Translations under genes and position numbers: made by a program
From: Paracoccaceae bacterium
Lineage (GTDB): Bacteria > Pseudomonadota > Alphaproteobacteria > Rhodobacterales > Rhodobacteraceae
Length of the DNA stretch: 6,083 nt
Reading direction: 5' to 3'
Assembly: GCA_023263735.1 (NCBI GenBank)
Contig: JALQUQ010000172.1
Span: 1 to 6,083 of the forward strand
Notes under the pieces: generated by a model
The model's database searches: none
What the model was told of the DNA's origin: nothing
What the model saw: the letters and a program-made list of their open reading frames with translations, nothing else
Shown here: positions 1 through 6,083 of the stretch, one piece after another
Position numbering within the stretch: the stretch's first letter is position 1
Layout: every line of letters begins with the position of its first letter

Positions 1-123
1 CTGGTTCAAGTTAGTGTTATTCATCACAGTCCGTTTTCAACCGATTCGAGCCAGTCGTAACCGATGACGACCGATCAGGGCAAAGTGTTAAGGGGGCTAA
101 CTGAACCACGCATCCACACGCCA
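1..123. mobile_element. Candidate end of an insertion element, or a rearrangement junction, interrupting lysK
   Basis: Seen: this stretch is about 50% G+C, lower than the flanking genes, and has no complete gene. The lysK reading frame loses family resemblance at about 121-123. TGGTTCAAGTTAG (2-14) is repeated in inverted form as CTAACTGAACCA (97-108), with one extra base in one copy. AGTGTTA occurs at 13-19 and 84-90, and CCGAT at 41, 61 and 71. On the minus strand an ATG at 24-22 follows a GGA-containing stretch and opens 8 codons (MNNTNLNQ) that run off the left edge. Inference: an insertion sequence normally has a non-coding end of this size before its transposase start, which fits. I cannot assign a family, and no target duplication can be tested because the other side is absent. 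A deletion, inversion or assembly join is the alternative. Confidence 0.35.
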
Positions 124-672
124 ATAGGTCTGCTGACGTTCTTCGCGCAGCGATGCCAGCATGATGTTCATGATGCCGTCATAGCGTTCCGCCGCCAGCC
201 GCAGCGTGTCGTCGAACTGGCCCGATTTGTAGAATTCCGTGGCCGAGATGAATTCATACTGAAACCCGAACGTGTCCAGAAACCGGCGCAGCATGGCGTT
301 GTTATGGCCGCCAAAGCTGTCATATTCGCCAAAGGGATCGGGCACGCTGGTCAAGGGCTTTTGCAGATTGGCCTTCAGCAAATCCTGCTGCGGCACGTTT
401 TCCGGCACCTTGCGCATGCCGTCCATATCGTCCGAAAAACAGATCAGACGGGTCGGAATGTCGGAAATCACCTCAAAGGCGCGGCGGATCATCGTCGTCC
501 GCGCCACCTCGCCAAAGGTGCCGATATGCGGCAGACCCGACGGGCCATAGCCGGTTTCAAACAGCACATAGCCCTTTTCCGGCGCCTTTTTCTCATAACG
601 TTTCAGGAGAGCGCGGGCCTCTTCGAACGGCCAGGCCTTCGATTTCATCGCGGCTTCGCGCAAAGCAGACAT
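97..672 (-). pseudogene. lysK: Lysine--tRNA ligase, class I (LysK), 3'-truncated
   Basis: LysK charges tRNA-Lys with lysine in the cytoplasm. The start at 672 is chosen because GGAGAG lies just upstream and the protein then begins [20 protein letters not shown], as I expect for this family; an in-frame ATG at 702 would add 10 unlikely residues. The class I Rossmann fold is visible: [16 protein letters not shown] (residues 41-56) carries the HIGH-type ATP-binding motif as PHIG (48-51), followed by [13 protein letters not shown] and the region of [14 protein letters not shown]. Family members are roughly 520 residues or more. Here only 191 codons are open, and family-like sequence ends at QQTY (183), followed by WRVDAWFS and a stop at 99-97. 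The rest of the catalytic domain, the KMSKS loop and the anticodon-binding domain are missing, so the product should be inactive. Another lysyl-tRNA synthetase, or an intact copy, must exist if this truncation is real. Confidence 0.88.
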
Positions 673-717
673 CTTTCTCTCCATCACCATCAGCGCACCC
701 AAAACGTGCGGTCCGTG

Positions 718-746
718 TTCCTAGTCCCGAAGTCCCTGTTCGTCAA
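718..746 (-). promoter_or_regulatory. Candidate sigma-70-type promoter for lysK
   Basis: On the minus strand TTGACG (746-741) is followed after exactly 17 bases by TAGGAA (723-718), which matches TATAAT at three positions. The -35 hexamer differs from TTGACA by one base. Transcription would start near 711, giving a leader of about 40 bases before the lysK start at 672. The -10 is weak, as is common in alphaproteobacteria, so this is a pattern match rather than a proven promoter. Confidence 0.45.
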
Positions 747-813
747 CGTGGCTTGGTGATCCCCTCCGCCCCCGTCCCGGCACAACCTTTCGCCCTGGCC
801 TTGGCCACATCCC

Positions 814-840
814 TTGCACAAAGCCATGGCAATACATAGT
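814..840 (+). promoter_or_regulatory. Weak candidate promoter for the TerB-like gene
   Basis: TTGCAC (814-819) is followed after 15 bases by CATAGT (835-840), which matches TATAAT at four of six positions. The spacing is shorter than ideal; shifting the -10 to TAGTCT (837-842) restores 17 bases but lowers the match. It sits 30 bases upstream of the start at 870. The rest of 747-869 shows no further structure I can support. Confidence 0.25.
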
Positions 841-869
841 CTTGTACCAGTCAATCAAGGAAAACACCC

Positions 870-1292
870 ATGGACGCCGCCCCCCCGTCGCTTTCCCCTC
901 AAGATGCGCTTGTGGCCGTCATGGTTGCGGTTTCTGCCGCCGATGAACAGATGCGCACCTCGGAATTGGTCGCGATCCAGCGCATGGTCAATCACATGCC
1001 CGTCTTTGCCGGCTATGATTCCGACCGGATTCGCACCGTCAGCCAAACCGTCTTTGACCTGTTCGAAGAGGAAGACGGCCTTGACGCGCTCTTTGGGCTT
1101 ATTCGTGAGGCATTGCCGACCCGCCTGCACGAAACCGCCTATGCCCTTGCCTGCGATGTCGTCTCCGCCGATGGCAAATTGCCCGACATGGAATTGCGCA
1201 TGCTGGAAGAGGTGCGCGAAGAACTCTCGGTCGATCGGCTGCACGCGGCTGCCATCGAATGGGGCGCGCGCGTCCGCCACATGAAGCCTTGA
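870..1292 (+). CDS. TerB-like (tellurite resistance TerB / DjlA N-terminal fold) family protein
   Basis: A 140-residue soluble protein with no signal peptide or membrane segment. The start is supported by AAGGA at 857-861, eight bases before the ATG. It shows the internal two-fold pattern of the all-helical TerB fold: AADEQM followed by SE (residues 23-32) and SADGKLPDMEL (99-109), each an acidic Asp/Glu cluster after a hydrophobic helix. In TerB these acidic positions bind divalent metal. A very acidic turn, EEEDG, lies at 66-70. TerB-like proteins occur in many bacteria outside tellurite operons, and no other ter gene is nearby, so a role in tellurite resistance should not be assumed. I infer a cytoplasmic metal-binding or stress-related scaffold; the physiological role is unknown. 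The gene is transcribed on its own, divergently from lysK, and its stop lies 4 bp from the convergent stop of the PBP gene. Confidence 0.8.
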   Translation: MDAAPPSLSPQDALVAVMVAVSAADEQMRTSELVAIQRMVNHMPVFAGYDSDRIRTVSQTVFDLFEEEDGLDALFGLIREALPTRLHETAYALACDVVSADGKLPDMELRMLEEVREELSVDRLHAAAIEWGARVRHMKP

Positions 1293-1296
1293 CGCC

Positions 1297-2769
1297 TCAG
1301 GCCAGCGCGCTGGCCCACAGGCTGATCAACTGACCCTGCAACGCACGCGCCCGGCCGTTCCACGCCTTGCCCCCCGGCGGGGTTTCGCGGTCATCGCCCG
1401 TCAGACGCTCCCGCCGCTCCAGATCGGCCGAGAAAATCGCAAACACCAGTTCGCGCCCCTGCGGAGGCGTGATGTGCCCCGCAAGGCCCGAGACGAAATT
1501 CAACGTCCCGCTTTTCGCCACCACCTGAACCGGGTGGCCCTTGATCGTCTTGCCCTCTTTGTCGCGCATCCCGATGTCGCGCAGCAGCGGTTTCAGCCCC
1601 ATGCCCGCCTGATGGCCCTTTTGCAGGATCGTCGCCATCTGCAACGCCGTCACCCGTGACGCCGACCCCAGCCCCGAATGATCCACCAACTGCGGCGTCA
1701 CCCCGAATCTCTGCGTCAGCCAGTCCGCCATCGCCGCCGAAGACGCCGGCAAATCCCCCCGGCCCGAGGCGCGCAGCCCCACCGCTTCGGCGGTCAGGTT
1801 GGTTGAAAACTTCAACATGTCCTTCAGCACCGCATCCAGTGGCTCGCTCTCCACCGCCGCCAGTTCCTGCCCCGCGGGTCGGGTCTCCACCGTCACCGGG
1901 GGCGGCAGGGCAATGCCCTGCGCCCGGGCCAGCGTGTGAAACACCTCGGCCACATATTTCGCCGGATGCCGCACCGGCAACCACCGGCTGCCCTCCTTGT
2001 TCAGCGCGCTCGAGGCGACCGTCCACGTCTCGGCCTCGCCCGCATCGGAAAAGGTGAAAATCGGCGAATTGCGCGGCTCGACCGCGATCCGCGCCATCGC
2101 GACGGGGGGCAAGAACCGCTCGCCGCGCGCATCCATCGTCAGGCCCCATTGCCCCGATCCTTGCGCCTTCCACGCGAAATGCACCCGGTTGAAATTCAGG
2201 TTCAGCCCGCTGATGCCCGGATTATAGCCCACCTGCACCGGCTGATCCGCAGCAATCCGCGCCACAAACGGCAAGGCCCGATCCCAGATCAGCAAACGGC
2301 CGGTGGCGCCTTTGACTCCGGCTTCGGCCAGCCGCCGCACCAGATCGCCCAATTGGTCGGTTTGCAGCGTCGGGTCTCCGGCCCCCTCCAACACGATGTC
2401 GCCCTGCACAAGGCCATTCACCACCGGCCCCGTGGCCAGAACCCGGGTGCGATACTGGAACCCATGCCCCAGATGCTCGATGGCAAACAGCGACGTGACC
2501 GATTTCAACACGCTGGCCGGGGGCATGCCCACGCCCTCGTCCCGCGCGGCCAAAACCTGACCGGTCGCCGCATCCAGCACGACAAAGGCGGTGGCGCCCC
2601 CCAGCTTGGCCGCCGCCACCAGCGACTCCGCGTCGGTTTGCCGCCCGGTGGTCTCGGGTTGCCCCCGCCGCTTGGGCCGGATCGATGTCAGCGGCGCCTC
2701 GGCCCGTGCGGCCACGGGGGCTGCAATCGCGCCCGCGAGCGCCGCCAGAAAGTCGCGCCGGTCAAACAT
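1297..2769 (-). CDS. dacB: D-alanyl-D-alanine carboxypeptidase/endopeptidase, class C PBP (peptidase S13, PBP4 type)
   Basis: This periplasmic serine enzyme trims D-Ala from peptidoglycan stem peptides and cleaves cross-links. The 490 residues match the family's usual length. All three penicillin-binding motifs are present: SVLK (86-89, nucleophile Ser86 and Lys89), STN (322-324) and KSGT (419-422). The family-typical [12 protein letters not shown] is at 363-374, and the long insert of S13 enzymes lies between the first two motifs. The N-terminus, [20 protein letters not shown], has a twin-arginine RRDFL motif, a hydrophobic stretch and a likely cleavage after ARA (21-23), so Tat export is plausible. 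The start overlaps the nadD stop by 8 bp (ATGTTTGA), with GGAGAGGGA just upstream, so it is the last gene of the operon and translationally coupled. The gene symbol follows the E. coli PBP4 homologue. Confidence 0.93.
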   Translation of the reverse strand: MFDRRDFLAALAGAIAAPVAARAEAPLTSIRPKRRGQPETTGRQTDAESLVAAAKLGGATAFVVLDAATGQVLAARDEGVGMPPASVLKSVTSLFAIEHLGHGFQYRTRVLATGPVVNGLVQGDIVLEGAGDPTLQTDQLGDLVRRLAEAGVKGATGRLLIWDRALPFVARIAADQPVQVGYNPGISGLNLNFNRVHFAWKAQGSGQWGLTMDARGERFLPPVAMARIAVEPRNSPIFTFSDAGEAETWTVASSALNKEGSRWLPVRHPAKYVAEVFHTLARAQGIALPPPVTVETRPAGQELAAVESEPLDAVLKDMLKFSTNLTAEAVGLRASGRGDLPASSAAMADWLTQRFGVTPQLVDHSGLGSASRVTALQMATILQKGHQAGMGLKPLLRDIGMRDKEGKTIKGHPVQVVAKSGTLNFVSGLAGHITPPQGRELVFAIFSADLERRERLTGDDRETPPGGKAWNGRARALQGQLISLWASALA

Positions 2770-3439
2770 CGTGGTCCCTCTCCGCCCTGTCAGATTGGAT
2801 TAGACCAAGAAAATCGGGCATTTCAATGTTTCCCGTCTGCTTTTTTGCAGACCACTCACCCCGCGCGCGAATCGCCGAAGAGGAGGCGTCGTTCAGCGGT
2901 AAATTCAGAAACGCCCACACCGGCGGGCGGCGGGTGCCGATCGCTTCGCCCCGCCCCAATCGCGCATGATGAAACACCCGCGCGGCGCGACCCAGCCGCG
3001 CTTTCAGCCCCGAACCGGGCCGCGCCAGCACCGCAACCGGCACTGCGTTCAGAATGTCTTCCCACCGATCCCACCGGTGCAGCCCGGCCAGATTGTCGGC
3101 CCCCATCAGCCAGACAAAGCGCATCTGAGGATAGATCGCCTGCAACCGCGTCAGCGTGGCATGGGTGTAACGGGTGCCCAATCGGGCCTCCAGATCGGTG
3201 ATCCGGACCTTGGGGTGCCGCATCACCCGCCGGGCCCGCGCGATCCGGTCGGCCATCGGCGCGGGCTGGCGGGGTTTCAGCGGATTGCCGGGCGACACCA
3301 GCCACCAGACCTGATCCAGATGCAACCGCTTGATCGCCTCGCGGGTGATATGGGCATGCCCCTCATGCGCCGGGTCAAACGACCCGCCCAAAAGGCCGAT
3401 CACCTGACCCTTTGCCGCCGGGGGAAAGCCCGCCCGCAT
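2762..3439 (-). CDS. nadD: Nicotinate-nucleotide adenylyltransferase
   Basis: NadD transfers AMP from ATP to nicotinate mononucleotide, giving deamido-NAD, the penultimate step of NAD synthesis in the cytoplasm. The 225-residue protein has the nucleotidyltransferase signature [11 protein letters not shown] (18-28, with the HxGH-type ATP site), then [11 protein letters not shown], the [16 protein letters not shown] region that binds substrate, and the C-terminal SSSAIR (186-191), the local form of the SSTxxR motif. The ATG at 3439 is preferred because it overlaps the upstream stop as TGATG and has AAGGCGG just before it; an ATG six codons earlier (3457) has no clear ribosome site, and the frame stays open up to 3613 inside the upstream gene. 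After SSSAIR there is a 34-residue tail without the usual LVP...YI..HGLY-type ending. Its end overlaps the PBP start by 8 bp. Confidence 0.95.
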   Translation of the reverse strand: MRAGFPPAAKGQVIGLLGGSFDPAHEGHAHITREAIKRLHLDQVWWLVSPGNPLKPRQPAPMADRIARARRVMRHPKVRITDLEARLGTRYTHATLTRLQAIYPQMRFVWLMGADNLAGLHRWDRWEDILNAVPVAVLARPGSGLKARLGRAARVFHHARLGRGEAIGTRRPPVWAFLNLPLNDASSSAIRARGEWSAKKQTGNIEMPDFLGLIQSDRAERDHDV

Positions 3440-4041
3440 CAGTCCGCCTTCGGGCATTGCAGCCCAACCGACACGACCGATTTCCACACCGCCATGGCAT
3501 CGACTTCCTTGACAGGCGCGGTATCCGCCGTTCCGATGACCGCGTTCATCCCGTGTTCGATCATATAGACCGGCTCGTAATCGGGCAGGGGCAGCGCCAG
3601 AAGCCGGGCGCAAAAGTCCTTCAGCCCCTCACTCTCCTTGTCGGCAATCAGCCGCTGCAAATCCGCCATCAACGCCTGATCGTCCTTGGCCCCCAGACGC
3701 TCGCCCAATTGCATCCGCAACACCGTCAGCGCCTGATGCGCGGTGGCATCCGTCACGCGATAGGCGTCGAAATATCCCCGCATCATCAGCAGCGTAAACA
3801 ATTCGGTCTGATCGCGCAGCCGCCCCTGATCGCGGCACGACAACACCGAAAGCGCCAGATCGGGCGGCGTCATCGCCGCCGTCGTCTCGCCCAGCGTCAC
3901 ACAGCCCACCGGCTGGGTCGGCGCCAGATTTTGCGGGCTTTGGCAATCTGTGACTTGCCCGTCGGTGGTGCATTTGACCTCGCCCCTCACCGGAGACCCA
4001 AGGGTCACAACCGTCAGCAGAACGAGAGGCGCAAGTTTCAT
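3439..4041 (-). CDS. Hypothetical exported protein with six cysteines
   Basis: I do not recognise this 200-residue protein. It begins with a classic Sec-type signal, [20 protein letters not shown], with likely cleavage near residue 20, which places it in the periplasm or outside the cell. There is no lipobox. Cysteines sit at 24, 33, 47, 69, 144 and 196, an even number that would allow three disulfides. The first is part of [10 protein letters not shown], which resembles a small looped disulfide. The middle (about 75-150) is predicted helical and rich in Leu, Met and charged residues; there is no second hydrophobic segment. The start is supported by AAGGA seven bases upstream. It is the first gene of the operon, and its stop overlaps the nadD start by one base, so expression is tied to nadD and the PBP. 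A cell-envelope role is inference from that context only. Confidence 0.82.
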   Translation of the reverse strand: MKLAPLVLLTVVTLGSPVRGEVKCTTDGQVTDCQSPQNLAPTQPVGCVTLGETTAAMTPPDLALSVLSCRDQGRLRDQTELFTLLMMRGYFDAYRVTDATAHQALTVLRMQLGERLGAKDDQALMADLQRLIADKESEGLKDFCARLLALPLPDYEPVYMIEHGMNAVIGTADTAPVKEVDAMAVWKSVVSVGLQCPKAD

Positions 4042-4086
4042 GCAATGGTCCTTTTCTTCGCAACATCCAGCGTATCGGCCATCTCT

Positions 4087-4109
4087 TGTGGGTCGACGGG
4101 CAAAGTCAA
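4087..4109 (-). promoter_or_regulatory. Weak candidate promoter for the exported protein-nadD-dacB operon
   Basis: On the minus strand a good -35, TTGACT (4109-4104), is followed after 17 bases by AGAGAT, which matches TATAAT poorly. It lies in the 113-bp divergent gap 4042-4154 at a sensible distance from the start at 4041. I see no convincing promoter for the rightward acetyltransferase gene in the same gap. Confidence 0.22.
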
Positions 4110-4154
4110 TGGTGGCCTTGCCTTTCCCGCTGTTTAAGTCAGGATCGCACGACC

Positions 4155-4622
4155 ATGACCCAGATCGACATTCGCCCCCTCAGCACTTCGGACCCTGCGG
4201 CCCTCGGCTGTGTCACCGCCTTTTTCGCCGAACTGAACCAGACCTTCCCCGGCGGCTTCGATCCCGGCCCCCCCGCGGCTTGGGGGTTGGAAAAGCTCGA
4301 CCCACCCCACGGCGCCTTCCTCGTGGCTTTTGACGGCCCCCGCCCCGTGGGCTGCGTCGGCGTCACCCGCCTTTCCCCCGAAACGGCCGAAATCAAACGC
4401 CTCTGGACCGACCGATCCTGCCGGGGTCTGGGGCTGGGGCAACGCCTCATGGCCGAGATTCAGGCCAAGGCCGTCTCCTTGGGCGCAACCCGCCTTGTGC
4501 TGGACACCTCGCGCCACCTGCCCGCCGCCGTCGCCTTTTACCGCCGCGCCGGCTGGACCGAGATCGCCCGCTACAACGACAACCCCTACGCCCATCACTT
4601 CTTTGAACGCGCCCTCCCCTGA
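4155..4622 (+). CDS. GNAT family N-acetyltransferase
   Basis: A 155-residue cytoplasmic enzyme of the Gcn5-related fold, which moves an acetyl group from acetyl-CoA to an amine. Core motifs are in order: the beta4 strand AEIKRLWTD (78-86), the pyrophosphate-binding loop RGLGLGQRL (90-98, the R/QxxGxG/A signature), the strand TRLVLDTS (112-119) and the motif B segment AVAFYRRAGWTEI (125-137), in which Tyr129 is at the usual position of the general acid. The ATG at 4155 is chosen because it starts MTQIDIRPL, a standard GNAT first strand, with AGGA ten bases before it; a TTG start at 4086 would add 23 residues of poor composition. The substrate cannot be told from sequence. The gene diverges from the nadD operon and lies 113 bp before ettA. 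Confidence 0.9.
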   Translation: MTQIDIRPLSTSDPAALGCVTAFFAELNQTFPGGFDPGPPAAWGLEKLDPPHGAFLVAFDGPRPVGCVGVTRLSPETAEIKRLWTDRSCRGLGLGQRLMAEIQAKAVSLGATRLVLDTSRHLPAAVAFYRRAGWTEIARYNDNPYAHHFFERALP

Positions 4623-4641
4623 CGCATTTTGCCCCAAATCC

Positions 4642-4657
4642 GGCCCTGTAACGGGCC
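4642..4657 (+). terminator. Possible weak hairpin after the acetyltransferase gene
   Basis: GGCCC (4642-4646) pairs with GGGCC (4653-4657) around a 6-base loop, twenty bases after the stop. A second CCGG/CCGG pair (4640-4643 with 4661-4664) could extend it, with a different pairing register. There is no T-tract downstream, so it is at best a poor intrinsic terminator and read-through into ettA is possible. Confidence 0.25.
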
Positions 4658-4677
4658 AAACCGGCTCTGATGTGCAA

Positions 4678-4706
4678 TTGCCCTTGGCCGATTGTTTCGC
4701 TACATG
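4678..4706 (+). promoter_or_regulatory. Candidate promoter for ettA
   Basis: TTGCCC (4678-4683) and TACATG (4701-4706) are separated by 17 bases. Transcription would start near 4713, 23 bases before the ettA start. The -35 keeps the TTG core but the -10 matches TATAAT at only three positions, so this is a weak match. Confidence 0.3.
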
Positions 4707-4735
4707 GGGCACAACCCGCGACATGGAGCAGACAG

Positions 4736-6083
4736 ATGGCCTCGTATCAGTACGTTTATCACATGGATGGCGTTTCCAAGACCTATCCCGGTGGCAAAAA
4801 GGTCTTCGAGAATATCCACCTGAACTTCTTGCCCGGCGTGAAAATCGGCGTGGTCGGCGTCAACGGCGCCGGGAAATCGACCCTGCTGCGCGTCATGGCG
4901 GGCTGGGACAAGGATTTTCAGGGCGAGGCTTGGGCCGCCAAAGGCGCCAAGGTCGGCTATCTGCCGCAGGAACCCCAACTCGACGAAGCGCTCAGCGTGC
5001 GCGGCAACGTCATGTTGGGCGTGGCCAACAAACAGGCCAAGATCGACCGCTACAACGAATTGGCGATGAACTACTCCGACGAAACCGCCGACGAAATGTC
5101 GCGCCTTCAGGATGAGATCGACGCCGAAAACCTCTGGGACCTCGACAGTCAGGTCGATATCGCGATGGAGGCCCTGCGCTGCCCCCCCGATGACGCCAAT
5201 GTCGCCACCCTGTCGGGCGGGGAACGCCGCCGCGTTGCGCTGTGCAAACTTCTCCTCGAAGCGCCCGACATGCTTCTCCTCGACGAACCGACCAACCACC
5301 TCGATGCCGAAACCATCGCTTGGCTGCAAAAGCACCTGATCGAATACAAGGGCACGATCCTGACCGTCACCCACGACCGTTATTTCCTGGATGACATCAC
5401 CACCTGGATTCTGGAACTGGAACGCGGTCGCGGCATCCCGCACGAGGGCAACTATTCCTCATGGCTGGATGCCAAGGCCAAGCGTCTGGCCCAAGAAGCC
5501 CGCGAAGACAAAGCCAAGCAAAAGGTTCTGGAGAAAGAACTCGAATGGATTCGCGCCGGGGCCAAGGCCCGTCAGGCCAAATCCAAGGCCCGTATCGCCG
5601 CCTACGAAAAAATGGCCGACGAATCGGTCAAGGAATTGGTCGGCCGCGCCCAGATCATCATTCCGCACGGGCCGCGTCTGGGCTCCAAGGTCATCGAATT
5701 TGAAAACGTCTCAAAGGCGATGGGCGACAAGCAACTGATCGAAAACCTGTCCTTTGCCCTGCCGCCGGGCGGCATCGTGGGCGTCATCGGCCCGAACGGC
5801 GCCGGGAAATCGACGCTGATGAAAATGATCATCGGCACCGAAAAACCCGACACCGGCACGATCACCTTGGGCGATACCGTGCAACTCTCCTACGTCGATC
5901 AGTCGCGCGACGCGCTGGACCCGAACAAGAACGTCTGGGAAGAAATCACCGACGCGCTTGACATCGTGGTTCTGGGCGATGCCGAGGTGAACAGCCGCGC
6001 CTATTGCTCGGCCTTCAACTTCAAAGGTTCGGACCAGCAGAAAAAGGTTGGCATCCTGTCGGGCGGGGAACGCAACCGCGTTC
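4736..6083 (+). CDS. ettA: Energy-dependent translational throttle protein EttA (ABC-F ATPase), 3' end outside window
   Basis: EttA is a soluble ABC-F protein with two ATPase domains and no membrane part; in E. coli it binds the ribosomal E site and adjusts the first elongation steps to the ATP/ADP ratio. 449 residues are visible out of about 550. Domain 1 has Walker A GVNGAGKST (41-49), signature LSGGERRR (159-166), Walker B MLLLDEPTNHLD (179-190) and switch His213 in THDRYF. An acidic arm insertion lies around 95-140. The charged, helical linker that contacts tRNA spans about 243-305 (EKELEWIRAGAKARQAKSKAR). Domain 2 has Walker A GPNGAGKST (352-360) and LSGGERNR (441-448); its Walker B and switch lie beyond the window. 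The arm and linker sequence fit EttA rather than Uup or YheS. The start has GGAG seven bases upstream. Confidence 0.95.
   Translation, partial: MASYQYVYHMDGVSKTYPGGKKVFENIHLNFLPGVKIGVVGVNGAGKSTLLRVMAGWDKDFQGEAWAAKGAKVGYLPQEPQLDEALSVRGNVMLGVANKQAKIDRYNELAMNYSDETADEMSRLQDEIDAENLWDLDSQVDIAMEALRCPPDDANVATLSGGERRRVALCKLLLEAPDMLLLDEPTNHLDAETIAWLQKHLIEYKGTILTVTHDRYFLDDITTWILELERGRGIPHEGNYSSWLDAKAKRLAQEAREDKAKQKVLEKELEWIRAGAKARQAKSKARIAAYEKMADESVKELVGRAQIIIPHGPRLGSKVIEFENVSKAMGDKQLIENLSFALPPGGIVGVIGPNGAGKSTLMKMIIGTEKPDTGTITLGDTVQLSYVDQSRDALDPNKNVWEEITDALDIVVLGDAEVNSRAYCSAFNFKGSDQQKKVGILSGGERNRV

Noticed and set aside
59..75. CCGAT repeats as a CRISPR or iteron array
   Set aside because: Only three 5-base copies with irregular spacing; too few and too short for either.
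64..759. 231-codon plus-strand open frame across the lysK region
   Set aside because: It lies antisense to lysK, which has clear class I synthetase motifs; the translation is Arg/His/Gln-rich and resembles no family, as expected of a high-GC antisense shadow.
1936..3201. 421-codon plus-strand open frame
   Set aside because: It runs antisense across both dacB and nadD, each well supported; its composition is Arg/Pro/Gln-rich without any domain.
3440..3613. Longer nadD beginning at 3613 or 3457
   Set aside because: The extra residues overlap the upstream gene and look like an out-of-frame shadow; the TGATG junction at 3439 explains the start better.
4086..4154. Upstream TTG start for the acetyltransferase
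   Set aside because: It would add 23 residues rich in Trp, Cys and Gln with no family counterpart; the ATG at 4155 has a ribosome site and starts the first GNAT strand directly.
4134..4724. 196-codon minus-strand open frame over the acetyltransferase
   Set aside because: The plus-strand GNAT motifs are intact, and this frame is a Gly/Ala/Val-rich shadow.
4700..5443. 247-codon minus-strand open frame
   Set aside because: It is antisense to the first ATPase domain of ettA, whose Walker and signature motifs are unambiguous.

Overview
The window looks like a high-GC alphaproteobacterium, most likely a Rhodobacterales/Roseobacter-type genome. That placement is inferred from a class I lysyl-tRNA synthetase (LysK), the residue style of the proteins and the codon choice; no marker gene fixes the species. 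Nearly everything is ordinary chromosomal housekeeping sequence, apart from the left edge.

Left edge (1 to about 123): about 120 bp of non-coding, lower-GC sequence (60 of 120 bases are G/C) cuts into lysK. LysK reads well from its start at 672 (minus strand) through the HIGH-type motif, then departs from the family after residue 183 and stops 8 codons later. The edge sequence has an imperfect inverted repeat and a possible leftward ORF start (ATG at 24-22), so I read it tentatively as the end of an insertion element or a rearrangement junction.

Middle: a divergent intergenic region (673-869) carries a good lysK promoter candidate and leads rightward to a small TerB-like protein (870-1292). 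That gene converges, with only 4 bp between stops, on a leftward cluster. In transcription order the cluster is an exported six-cysteine protein of unknown function (4041-3439), nadD (3439-2762; NAD biosynthesis) and a class C penicillin-binding protein/D,D-carboxypeptidase with a Tat-type signal (2769-1297). The three genes overlap by 1 and 8 bp, so they are almost certainly one translationally coupled operon.

Right: a GNAT acetyltransferase (4155-4622) diverges from that operon. It is followed by ettA (4736 to the window end, 3' incomplete), an ABC-F ATPase that tunes translation at the ribosomal E site.

I see no CRISPR array, tRNA, rRNA or convincing new multi-gene system. The points most worth a second look are the lysK breakpoint and its left-edge sequence, and the uncharacterised cysteine-containing exported protein coupled to nadD.
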